Of a DNA stretch of 9,132 nt, positions 1 to 6,832 are shown piece by piece. Location: positions 1 to 9,132 of the forward strand of contig JAFAEB010000039.1 in the NCBI GenBank assembly GCA_023424235.1. The letters run 5' to 3'. The DNA is from Bacillota bacterium. Its GTDB lineage: Bacteria; Bacillota; Clostridia; Lachnospirales; Lachnospiraceae. The notes under the pieces were generated by a model that saw only the letters and a list, made by a program, of their open reading frames with translations, was not told the origin of the DNA and did not search any database. The position numbers and the translations under genes are program-made. Each line of letters begins with the position of its first letter. Within the stretch, counting starts at the first letter, position 1.

Positions 1-1740
1 TCGGTCCATATCGATAGGCTCATCCGGTCTAACCTTATTCACTAAGCGAACTGCATTTTGAATCACAGTAAGCGTTCTAAGACCTAAAAAGTCCATCTTT
101 AATAATCCTAATTCCTCTAAAGTAGTCATAGGAAATTGGGTTGTGATAGAATCTTCTGATGCTCTAGAAACAGGTACATACTCAACAACTGGTTCTTTAC
201 TAATAACTACACCTGCAGCATGCATAGAGGTATGTCTTGGTAACCCTTCTAAACGTAGTGACATATCAATTAAATATTTGATTTCTTCATCATTCTCATA
301 TAAAGCCTTTAGTTCATGATTCATTTTAAGCGCATTTTCTATGGTAATTCCAAGTTCCGTTGGAATCATTTTAGCTACTACATCTACTCTAGCATATCCT
401 AAATCTAATGCTCTACCAACATCTCTTATTACACCTCTTGCTGCCATGGTACCAAAGGTAATAATTTGTACAACACGTTCTTTTCCGTATTTTCTAACAA
501 CATAGTCAATTACTTCCTGCCTTCTCTCAAAGCAGAAATCGATATCTATATCTGGCATGGTTAGCCTCTCAGGATTTAAAAAACGCTCAAAGAGCAGATT
601 GTATTTAATTGGGTCAATATCCGTAATACCTAGTGTATAAGATACGATACTTCCCGCAGCACTACCTCTACCTGGCCCAACCATGATTCCATTGTCTTTT
701 GCGTATTTTATAAAGTCACCAACAATTAAGAAATAATCAACAAATCCCATACTACGTATGGTTTCAATTTCATAGTCTAATCGTTTGATTAAATCCTTGG
801 TAGGATTTATATATCTCTTTACTAATCCTTCCATACAAAGCTTTTGTAAATATTCTAATGCTGTATATCCAGTGGGTACATCAAATACTGGTAATTTATA
901 TTCACCAAACTCAATGCTTACATTACAACGCATCGCAATTTCATGTGTTCTTTCTAATGCTTCTTTTGCATAAGGGAATAAAGTCAACATTTCTTCTTTT
1001 GACTTTAAGAAATATTGACCTCCTTCATACCTCATTCGATTTTCATCTGTAACAATCTTAGCTGTTTGAATACATAATAAAATATCATGGGCTTCTGCAT
1101 CACTATCTAAGGTATAATGCACATCATTTGTTGCTACAAGTGGTATATTTGTTTCACGACTCATTCGAAGTAAACCTTGATTTACTGATTTTTGCTCTGC
1201 TATCCCATGATCTTGTAGTTCCAGAAAGAAATTATTCATACCGAAGATAGATTGTAATCTAAGAGCAGCAACTTTTCCCTCTTCATAAAAACCTTTTCTT
1301 AAATTACTTGCTACTTCTCCACCAAGACAAGCACTAAGTGCAATGATTCCTTCATGATACTTTTCTAATATTTCATAATCAACTCTAGGCTTATAGTAGA
1401 ATCCTTCTAAGTATCCAGTTGATACAATCTTCATTAAATTAGAATATCCTTCATTATTCTTGGCCAGTAAGATTAAATGATGGTATCTATCATCAGAGGA
1501 GGAAGCCTCTCTATCAAATCGTGAGTTCGGTGCTACATACACCTCACAACCAATAATCGGCTTTATCCCCTCTGCAATACATGCTTTATAAAAATCAATA
1601 ACTCCAAACATTACCCCATGATCTGTAATAGCTAGACTATCCATACCTAACTCTTTAGCTCTTAAAACCATCTCTTTGATTTTACCAGAGCCATCTAACA
1701 AACTATATTCTGTATGCACATGTAAATGTGTAAAGTTCAT
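1..1740 (-). CDS. dnaE: DNA polymerase III alpha subunit (DnaE), N-terminal 580 residues, truncated by window edge
   Basis: This is the replicative polymerase catalytic subunit, acting at the replication fork in the cytoplasm. The reading frame is open from ATG 1738-1740 to base 1, giving 580 codons with no stop, about half the family's usual length of roughly 1150 residues. An N-terminal PHP domain begins with HLHVHTEYSLLDG (residues 5-17) and continues with TDHG (39-42), GCE (64-66), YHHL (86-89), ACLG (137-140) and NDVHY (205-209). The polymerase domain shows GPGRGSAAGS (355-364), PDIDIDF (396-402) with catalytic Asp399 and Asp401, ITFGTMAARGVIRDVGRA (427-444), and DFLGLRTL with the third catalytic Asp at 550. 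The beta-binding, OB-fold and tau-binding parts lie outside the window. The start lies 35 bp after the deacetylase stop with no terminator between, so co-transcription is likely. The ribosome binding site is weak (AGAAAGG 13 nt away, or GGTG 5 nt away). Identification is firm. Confidence 0.97.
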   Translation of the reverse strand, partial: MNFTHLHVHTEYSLLDGSGKIKEMVLRAKELGMDSLAITDHGVMFGVIDFYKACIAEGIKPIIGCEVYVAPNSRFDREASSSDDRYHHLILLAKNNEGYSNLMKIVSTGYLEGFYYKPRVDYEILEKYHEGIIALSACLGGEVASNLRKGFYEEGKVAALRLQSIFGMNNFFLELQDHGIAEQKSVNQGLLRMSRETNIPLVATNDVHYTLDSDAEAHDILLCIQTAKIVTDENRMRYEGGQYFLKSKEEMLTLFPYAKEALERTHEIAMRCNVSIEFGEYKLPVFDVPTGYTALEYLQKLCMEGLVKRYINPTKDLIKRLDYEIETIRSMGFVDYFLIVGDFIKYAKDNGIMVGPGRGSAAGSIVSYTLGITDIDPIKYNLLFERFLNPERLTMPDIDIDFCFERRQEVIDYVVRKYGKERVVQIITFGTMAARGVIRDVGRALDLGYARVDVVAKMIPTELGITIENALKMNHELKALYENDEEIKYLIDMSLRLEGLPRHTSMHAAGVVISKEPVVEYVPVSRASEDSITTQFPMTTLEELGLLKMDFLGLRTLTVIQNAVRLVNKVRPDEPIDMDR

Positions 1741-1775
1741 AAAAACACCAAAGCCTTTCTAATTACATATCATCC

Positions 1776-3173
1776 TTACTTTATTAATGCAGGTCTACTC
1801 TTATCAATAATGGTAGATAAATCAAATAAATCTTCTAAACGTTCTGGGAACTCTAACATAGCTTGACCATCAAGTGGTCTTCTTGTCATTCTTACATAAT
1901 CATCTTTTACATGTATCCATGGCGCTTTATATACACCACAATAATAGTTAAATCCTACTGATTTTAGGTACTCATATTTATCACTTTTATAATTTCCTAT
2001 GGTATTCTCAATTTCGATTCCATATGGATAAATTAAGATATCAGTAGGTCCAATTAAGGAACCAACCTCTTCTAACCATCTAGTAGTGTCTTTTACGATG
2101 AAGTTATAAGAGCTTGTACCCATATTTCTATGTCCCCAGCTATGAGATGCAAATTCCCATCCCCATTCTTTTAAAACCTTTGCTACTTCTTTTACTGTTT
2201 CTTTGTCTTGTTCATAGGTAGGAGAAGTCTTATCATCCGTACGATATCCTAAAGCTCCTTCATAACCAGTAAGGGCAAGAATTCCTCTTGCACCCTTGTA
2301 AGAGAAGTCTGGATGAGTCTCTAAGAAGGTTTCTAATACAGGTACCATATCATAATCACCAACTACGGTACTTCCATCAGAAAGAATCATTTCTGTAGAC
2401 GGTCTACCATTCTCATCAATAACAATTCGAGATGCAAACCCATCCCCATCCATATAATCATAATAATTTACATCATCTTGTGATAATACAAATGGCTTTT
2501 TATCCGGTGGTAATAATATGTCCCCAGGAACAAATTTCTTCGTTCCATCCTCTAATGTTACTTCTTTTGCTACATCATGTATACTTACTAATACATATCC
2601 ATCCTCATACATTTGTTCCATCATTGCGATAAACTCTGAAATCGTAGTCATATAATAATTATATCCATTGCTATCATAATCTCCATCAAAAGCCAAATCA
2701 GTATCTGCTATTAGGGAATGGAAAAATATATGATTTATTTGATCCACTGAATTATATGCTCCTAGTGGAACTAAAGTTTGCTTGGTAGCTTCATAATCTG
2801 AATACGCTTTGGCCAATTCTTCTTGCTCTAGATAGTTTCCGCTAAAGCTTTTTATCTTCTCCATAGCAGCGTCATAATCATATTGCATTGCGAATAAATC
2901 TGCTTCTGCTTTTATTGCTGTAATTTCTTCTTGTAATTTTTTTTGCTCAGCTTCTATTCTTTGTTGTTCTATCTCTTCAGGCGTTAATGTAACTTCTGGT
3001 GTCGTAGTCCCTTTATCTGAATCACCTGCTACAACCTTTCCTGGATTTTCATTGTTTTCAAACAAGTTGCTATTTTTCACAAAAATGTAAGCACCAATTA
3101 CTAAAACTAGAATAATTACTTCTAATATAATAATTTTACCCATTCCTTTTTTTCTTCTTGTACCTTTTCTCAT
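1776..3173 (-). CDS. Membrane-anchored polysaccharide deacetylase (NodB homology domain)
   Basis: A 465-residue protein predicted to remove acetyl groups from an extracellular polysaccharide, plausibly a wall polymer. The substrate cannot be read from sequence. Residues 1-11 are strongly basic (RKGTRRKKG), and 12-32 form one hydrophobic helix, so the N-terminus is inside and the rest outside. A linker rich in Thr, Pro and Glu (about 40-66) leads to a charged, probably coiled-coil stretch (about 66-132). The NodB-like domain follows: Asp233-Asp234 in SQDDV (motif 1, normally TFDDG), SHSWGH with His344 and His348 (motif 2), and YPYG at 382-385 (motif 3). These supply the catalytic base and the Asp/His/His metal ligands. 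About 110 residues separate motifs 1 and 2, much more than in typical NodB domains. The start is well supported by GTGGAGGG 7 nt upstream of the ATG. It has its own candidate promoter and precedes dnaE. Fold is confident, substrate unknown. Confidence 0.88.
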   Translation of the reverse strand: MRKGTRRKKGMGKIIILEVIILVLVIGAYIFVKNSNLFENNENPGKVVAGDSDKGTTTPEVTLTPEEIEQQRIEAEQKKLQEEITAIKAEADLFAMQYDYDAAMEKIKSFSGNYLEQEELAKAYSDYEATKQTLVPLGAYNSVDQINHIFFHSLIADTDLAFDGDYDSNGYNYYMTTISEFIAMMEQMYEDGYVLVSIHDVAKEVTLEDGTKKFVPGDILLPPDKKPFVLSQDDVNYYDYMDGDGFASRIVIDENGRPSTEMILSDGSTVVGDYDMVPVLETFLETHPDFSYKGARGILALTGYEGALGYRTDDKTSPTYEQDKETVKEVAKVLKEWGWEFASHSWGHRNMGTSSYNFIVKDTTRWLEEVGSLIGPTDILIYPYGIEIENTIGNYKSDKYEYLKSVGFNYYCGVYKAPWIHVKDDYVRMTRRPLDGQAMLEFPERLEDLFDLSTIIDKSRPALIK

Positions 3174-3309
3174 GATTTTCCCTCCACATTCTTACAAAGA
3201 GTGTTTGCATATAATTATCCAAGCTTATATCTTACTATTATATCAACGAATCATATGTTTTATCCTAACAATAGTATGTATTGATAACTGTATGTCACTA
3301 ACAATCTTT

Positions 3310-3318
3310 ATTATAACA
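3310..3318 (-). promoter_or_regulatory. Candidate extended -10 promoter for the deacetylase-dnaE unit
   Basis: On the minus strand this reads TGTTATAAT, a perfect TATAAT (3310-3315) with the upstream TG of an extended -10 element. No convincing TTGACA lies 16-18 bp upstream, which is tolerated when the TG is present. It lies between the HPr-like gene's terminator and the deacetylase start, where a new promoter is needed. The implied leader is about 130 nt. I see no clear riboswitch or small ORF in the rest of 3174-3401. Confidence 0.5.
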
Positions 3319-3401
3319 TAGTTACAACGATTATTCCTTACAAATATGTTAAATTTATGGTTCATTTTCGTGTCATGTATAGAAATAAGAAACGTTTAGG
3401 C

Positions 3402-3432
3402 AAAAAAAATACCCTCAATCTGAGAGTATTTT
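3402..3432 (-). terminator. Strong Rho-independent terminator after the HPr-like gene
   Basis: On the minus strand, six bases after the HPr-like stop codon, arms AAAATACTCTCA and TGAGGGTATTTT pair over 12 bp with one G-T wobble and a GAT loop. They run directly into a stretch of eight T residues. This ends the murB-rapZ-whiA-HPr-like transcript and separates it from the deacetylase. On the plus strand the stem is preceded by A's and followed by ATTTTAATT, so some bidirectional activity is possible, but no plus-strand gene needs it. Confidence 0.92.
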
Positions 3433-3438
3433 AATTAT

Positions 3439-3693
3439 TTATTTACTACTTAAGTATTTTTCAATGTTCTCAATTGCTACTTCTTCATCTGTACCATCAA
3501 CAGTAACTGTTACTTCTTCTCCTGCTGCTAATCCAAGGCTCATCATCCCCATAATGCTCTTTGCATTTACTTTCTTTTCATCACATTCAACATAGATATT
3601 ACTTTCGTATTGGCTAGCAACTTGCACTAATACCGCTACTGGTCTTGCTTCTAATCCTGTTGGAATTTTAATTAATATTTTTTTGGTTATCAT
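3439..3693 (-). CDS. crh: Crh-like HPr-family protein with Glu in place of His15
   Basis: An 84-residue protein with the full HPr length and fold. The active-site loop that is normally GLHARPA reads GLEARPVA (residues 13-20), so the His15 that takes phosphate from enzyme I is Glu (codon GAA). The regulatory segment KSIMGMMSLG keeps Ser46, the target of HPr kinase/phosphorylase. It should therefore not work as a PTS phosphocarrier but could be serine-phosphorylated by the HprK encoded upstream. This is the logic of B. subtilis Crh (Gln15), which also follows whiA. Known Crh roles are as a CcpA corepressor and in control of methylglyoxal synthase; whether either applies here is inference. The start has a strong AAAGGAGG 9 nt upstream. 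The gene overlaps the whiA 3' end by 26 bp, suggesting coupled translation, and is followed by a strong terminator. A true ptsH is expected elsewhere. HPr-family assignment is certain; the Crh-like role is likely. Confidence 0.9.
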   Translation of the reverse strand: MITKKILIKIPTGLEARPVAVLVQVASQYESNIYVECDEKKVNAKSIMGMMSLGLAAGEEVTVTVDGTDEEVAIENIEKYLSSK

Positions 3694-4654
3694 AAATAAC
3701 TTCCTCCTTTTGTTCTCTTATGTTATCAGCTAAGATGCTTAGTTTTCTTAATCTGTGGTTTACTCCCGATTTACCAATTGGTGGACTAAGAAGTGAACCA
3801 AGTTCCTTTAATGATCCTTCTGGATTTTCAATTCGAAGTTCTGCTACTTCTTTTAATCCATCGGACAACTGATCAAAGCCAAGGTGATCTCTTATATAGA
3901 TAATATCATCAATTTGCTTTGATGCAGCAGTAACTGTTTTATTAATGTTAGCAGCCTCACAGTTAACTTGTCTATTTATCGAATTTCTCATTTCTTTTAG
4001 AATTCTTACATTCTCTAAATTCATTAACGCTATATGAGCTTCCATCACATTTAATAAATCAACAATTTGAGAACCTTCTTTAATGTAAACTACATAATAT
4101 TTTTTTCGCAGAACAATCTTTGCATCTATATCAAAGCTTAAAATAATTGCTTGTAATTGTTTTGCTTTGGGTTCATTTGGTGCAACTATTTCTAAATGAT
4201 ACGTTTTTTCTGGGTCACTCATGGAACCACTTGCCATAAAAGCTCCTCGAATAAAAGCTCTTTTGCAACATCCATTTTGTAAAACCAAATTATTTACAAT
4301 TGAGAGATTTTCACCAATCTCATTATCATCATCTAGTAATTTCGTTGCTTTCAATACTTTAATAACCATATCATGTTCCATAATAATTACACTATAGAAC
4401 TTTCCTTTTTTTGGATAAGAATTTCGTTTTACACAAATTTCTGCTTTAATATTAAATGTTTTTCTGATTAATGTAAAGTATTTTCTTGCAACTGTTTTAT
4501 TTTCTGAAGAAATTCTTAATATATATCGATTACGTTCGGTAATAATTATTCGACCACACAAACTGATAATCGCTGCTAGTTCTGCAATTTGGCAATGCCT
4601 TGCTTGGCTAATTTGTTTTGATAACTCTTCTTTTACTTCTTTGGAAAATGACAT
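3668..4654 (-). CDS. whiA: WhiA family DNA-binding regulator
   Basis: WhiA is a DNA-binding protein required for sporulation division in Streptomyces and linked to cell division and chromosome segregation in Bacillus (YvcL). The N-terminal part has a LAGLIDADG homing-endonuclease-like fold that has lost nuclease function; its remnant is visible around RAFIRGAFMASGSMSD (residues 132-147). The C-terminal helix-turn-helix covers about 264-305, with GSLKELGSLLSPPIGKSGVN. I chose ATG 4652-4654 (MSFSKEV), giving 328 residues, because WhiA proteins usually begin MSFS. An in-frame GTG four codons upstream (4664-4666) lies inside the likely ribosome binding site AAGGGTGGAAG, which sits correctly for the ATG. 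The gene follows rapZ after 69 bp containing a perfect palindrome. Its last 26 bp overlap the HPr-like gene. In B. subtilis yvcK lies between the rapZ homologue and whiA; here it does not. Confidence 0.95.
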   Translation of the reverse strand: MSFSKEVKEELSKQISQARHCQIAELAAIISLCGRIIITERNRYILRISSENKTVARKYFTLIRKTFNIKAEICVKRNSYPKKGKFYSVIIMEHDMVIKVLKATKLLDDDNEIGENLSIVNNLVLQNGCCKRAFIRGAFMASGSMSDPEKTYHLEIVAPNEPKAKQLQAIILSFDIDAKIVLRKKYYVVYIKEGSQIVDLLNVMEAHIALMNLENVRILKEMRNSINRQVNCEAANINKTVTAASKQIDDIIYIRDHLGFDQLSDGLKEVAELRIENPEGSLKELGSLLSPPIGKSGVNHRLRKLSILADNIREQKEEVIYDNQKNIN

Positions 4655-4687
4655 ATTAACTTCCACCCTTATCTAGCTTATTTGTAC

Positions 4688-4703
4688 TGCAAGCTAGCTT
4701 GCA
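4688..4703. repeat. Perfect 16-bp palindrome in the rapZ-whiA gap
   Basis: The sequence TGCAAGCTAGCTTGCA is its own reverse complement. It lies 20 bases after the rapZ stop and 33 bases before the chosen whiA ATG. As DNA it could be a binding site for a dimeric protein; as RNA it could form a 6-bp stem with a CTAG loop. No T-run follows, so it is not a standard terminator. It is more G+C-rich than its surroundings. Function unknown. Confidence 0.6.
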
Positions 4704-4723
4704 TAAATACCTATATCATACCC

Positions 4724-5596
4724 CTAATCTTTTTGCTTTGCATCTTTCTCAATGTCTCTATGCTCAACTTTAAGGCCATACTCTAAGTTATTTAATCGAT
4801 TATAGATTGCATTTGCTAAAGTAACAGAACGATGTTTTCCGCCTGTACAGCCTATGCTTATAACCAACTGATTTTTACCTTCTATTATATAATTTGGTAT
4901 TAGAAAGTTTAGCATGTCTTCTAATTTATCTAAAAAAGTTTTAGCTGTAGGTGCTTCCATAACATAATCACTTACTGGAGCATCATTTCCTGTTAACGCT
5001 TTTAAATGTGGTATATAATAAGGATTTGGTAAAAATCTTACATCAAATACTAAATCTGAATCAGTAGGAATTCCATATTTGAAACCAAATGATAATATGG
5101 TGATGTAAAAATTCTTATAGACTTTATTGTCCACATAAATTTTATCAATCTGTGCTTTTAATTCACGAATTAGCAGTCTACTAGTATCTAGTATAACGTT
5201 AGCTCTTTTTTTAATAAAGTCAAGCTTTTCTCGTTCTAGTTCAATACCTACTTCTACTCTTCCGGCACCGGATAAGGGATGTGTTCTTCTAGTTTCTTTG
5301 TATCTCTTTACTAGAACCTCCGTTTGAGCATCTAAAAATAGGATTTCATAAGCATAACCATCTGCATCCAATACCTCTAATACTTGTTCTAATTCTTTAA
5401 ATGCCTGTCCGCTTCTGATATCAATTCCTAAAGCAACATTATCAAATTTTTCTGTACCATTTTTGGTAAGCTGTATGAACTTATATATTAGTTGAATTGG
5501 AAGATTGTCTACACAAAAATATCCCGTATCCTCAAGCATTTTAAGGACAGAGCTTTTACCAGCTCCAGACATTCCTGTAATAATAACTAGTCTCAT
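4724..5596 (-). CDS. rapZ: RapZ/YvcJ family nucleotide-binding protein
   Basis: A 290-residue member of the RapZ (YvcJ, old name UPF0042) family. In E. coli RapZ is an RNA-binding adaptor that controls glucosamine-6-phosphate synthase through the GlmZ/GlmY small RNAs; in B. subtilis YvcJ binds and hydrolyses nucleotides. The N-terminal P-loop domain shows a Walker A motif GMSGAGKS (8-15) and a likely Walker B strand ending FLDA (87-90), followed by ETRRTHPL (101-108). The C-terminal domain has the family signatures SFGFKYGIP (169-177), DVRFLPNP (185-192) and GCTGGKHRS (249-257), the last forming an anion-binding pocket in RapZ. The length is normal for the family. The start has GAGAGG 6 nt upstream. 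It follows murB after 54 bp and precedes whiA, so an operon is likely. An amino-sugar role would fit the murB neighbour, but a GlmZ-like RNA is not known in clostridia, so mechanism is open. Confidence 0.95.
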   Translation of the reverse strand: MRLVIITGMSGAGKSSVLKMLEDTGYFCVDNLPIQLIYKFIQLTKNGTEKFDNVALGIDIRSGQAFKELEQVLEVLDADGYAYEILFLDAQTEVLVKRYKETRRTHPLSGAGRVEVGIELEREKLDFIKKRANVILDTSRLLIRELKAQIDKIYVDNKVYKNFYITILSFGFKYGIPTDSDLVFDVRFLPNPYYIPHLKALTGNDAPVSDYVMEAPTAKTFLDKLEDMLNFLIPNYIIEGKNQLVISIGCTGGKHRSVTLANAIYNRLNNLEYGLKVEHRDIEKDAKQKD

Positions 5597-5650
5597 TACA
5601 ACCTCTCAATCTGGTTAAGGGACTTTTTATCCACCTAAAATTTATAGGAC

Positions 5651-5667
5651 CTATACCTTAGGTATAG
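5651..5667 (-). repeat. Hairpin covering the murB stop codon
   Basis: On the minus strand the last murB codons form arms CTATACC and GGTATAG (7 bp) with a TAA loop; the 3' arm contains the TAG stop. The same GGTATAG strand can instead pair forward: TATAG, spacer GTC and CTATA (5643-5655) form a competing 5-bp hairpin. No T-run follows. It may influence ribosome release or RNA processing between murB and rapZ, but function is unproven. Confidence 0.5.
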
Positions 5668-6637
5668 CATCAAAATTACCAAGAAGTTTTACTTCTGGTT
5701 CTAGAATTACACTGTAATTTTTATATACGATATCTTTTATATTATTGATTAAGGTATATACTTCCTTAGCAGTAGCTTCACCGGTATTAATTACAAATCC
5801 ACAATGCTTAGTAGAAACCATTGCATTTCCCACTTGATATCCTCTAAGTCCTGAATCCATTATTAATTTACCTGCAAAATACCCTTCTGGCCTTTTAAAA
5901 GTACTACCAGCGCTTGGATATTCTAATGGTTGCTTATCTACACGTTTTTCTTTCAATTCCTTCATTTTGGAATAGATTTTATCCTCGTCACCTTTTACAA
6001 AACGAAAGGTAGCATCTAGTACAATATAATGATTCGTTTGTACAATACTCTTACGATACCCTAATTGTAATTGTTCCTTATCTAATTCGAATACATTGCC
6101 TTCTTCATCTAGTACCGTTGCACATACAATCGAATGTTTTATTTCACCATCATATGCTCCAGCATTCATAGCTACTGCACCTCCAAGAGTGCCAGGTATA
6201 CCTTCTGCAAACTCAAATCCAGTTAACCCATTTTTTGCTATGTACTTGCTTAAACTTGATAATAGAATGCCAGCGGATGCTTTTACCAAGTATTTCATTA
6301 CTCTTGTCTCATCTTCATTAAAGGTTTCATAATTTTGAATGTTAACATCGCTAAAACCTTCCCCTAGCTTTATTATTACACCAAAGAATCCTTCGTCACT
6401 TACTAATAAATTGCTCCCATTTCCCATTACGTAAAAAGGAACATTTTCTTCTTTACATAGCTTAACACAAGATACAATCTGGGTAATTGACTCTGGTAAT
6501 AGGAGATATTTAGCTGGTCCACCTATTTTAAAGGTTGTATGGTATTTAAGGGGTTCATCTTGTAAAATCTGTTCATCTTGTAATATATATTTTAGCTTTT
6601 GATAAAAATCATCGCTTAGTTTCATTTCTTCATTCAT
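5651..6637 (-). CDS. murB: UDP-N-acetylenolpyruvoylglucosamine reductase (MurB)
   Basis: MurB reduces UDP-GlcNAc-enolpyruvate to UDP-MurNAc with NADPH and FAD, the second committed step of peptidoglycan precursor synthesis in the cytoplasm. The 328-residue protein shows the FAD-binding domain with HTTFKIGGPA (33-42), VMGNGSNLLVSD (70-81) and EGIPGTLGGAVAMNAGAYDGE (145-165). The substrate-binding domain follows. The catalytic set is visible: Arg195 in YRKS, Ser245 in SAGSTFKRP (proton donor), and Glu313 in LEPEVKLLG. The SAGSTFKRP context and the length fit type II MurB, as in most Firmicutes. The start ATG 6635-6637 has AAAGGA about 9 nt upstream; an overlapping ATG two codon positions away is in another frame. 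It is 195 bp downstream of glk with a candidate promoter between, and 54 bp upstream of rapZ. A hairpin covers its stop codon. Confidence 0.97.
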   Translation of the reverse strand: MNEEMKLSDDFYQKLKYILQDEQILQDEPLKYHTTFKIGGPAKYLLLPESITQIVSCVKLCKEENVPFYVMGNGSNLLVSDEGFFGVIIKLGEGFSDVNIQNYETFNEDETRVMKYLVKASAGILLSSLSKYIAKNGLTGFEFAEGIPGTLGGAVAMNAGAYDGEIKHSIVCATVLDEEGNVFELDKEQLQLGYRKSIVQTNHYIVLDATFRFVKGDEDKIYSKMKELKEKRVDKQPLEYPSAGSTFKRPEGYFAGKLIMDSGLRGYQVGNAMVSTKHCGFVINTGEATAKEVYTLINNIKDIVYKNYSVILEPEVKLLGNFDAIPKV

Positions 6638-6705
6638 TCTTACTAATCCTTTAATTTTTATTCTTCTTATAAATAGGTGGAATATAAATTTTTAATTAAC
6701 ACCTT

Positions 6706-6711
6706 ATTATA
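6706..6711 (-). promoter_or_regulatory. Candidate -10 box for murB-rapZ-whiA-HPr-like transcription
   Basis: A perfect TATAAT lies on the minus strand in the 195-bp glk-murB gap, about 70 bases before the murB start. The best -35 candidate, TTAGAA with a 16-bp spacer, is poor (about 3 of 6 matches), and lies within the adjacent inverted repeat. An activator or alternative context could be involved. The region is very AT-rich, so chance occurrence is possible. Confidence 0.35.
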
Positions 6712-6743
6712 ATAAAGATAACGATTCTTCTAATTATCTTTAT
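6712..6743. repeat. 10-bp inverted repeat upstream of murB
   Basis: Perfect arms ATAAAGATAA (6712-6721) and TTATCTTTAT (6734-6743) flank a 12-base centre. It directly abuts the candidate murB -10 box and covers its spacer and -35 region, a good position for a repressor operator. As RNA it could form a hairpin after glk, but no T-run follows on the minus strand, so a terminator reading is weak. I cannot name a cognate regulator. Confidence 0.5.
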
Positions 6744-6832
6744 AGTATATGCCAAAGCAAGTTTTGTATGTCTGTCTATTTTTATCTACATAATATGCTT
6801 ATCATACAATACTCTTAATAAATGATCAACCG

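Noticed and set aside
3381..3400. AAACGTTT-containing site considered as a cre (CcpA) box
   Set aside because: It fails several conserved positions of the cre consensus, including the outer TG and CA. I found no good cre site elsewhere in the intergenic regions.
4664..4666. GTG as the start of whiA, four codons upstream of the ATG
   Set aside because: The GTG lies within the AAGGGTGGAAG ribosome binding site that fits the ATG at 4652-4654, and the family normally starts MSFS.
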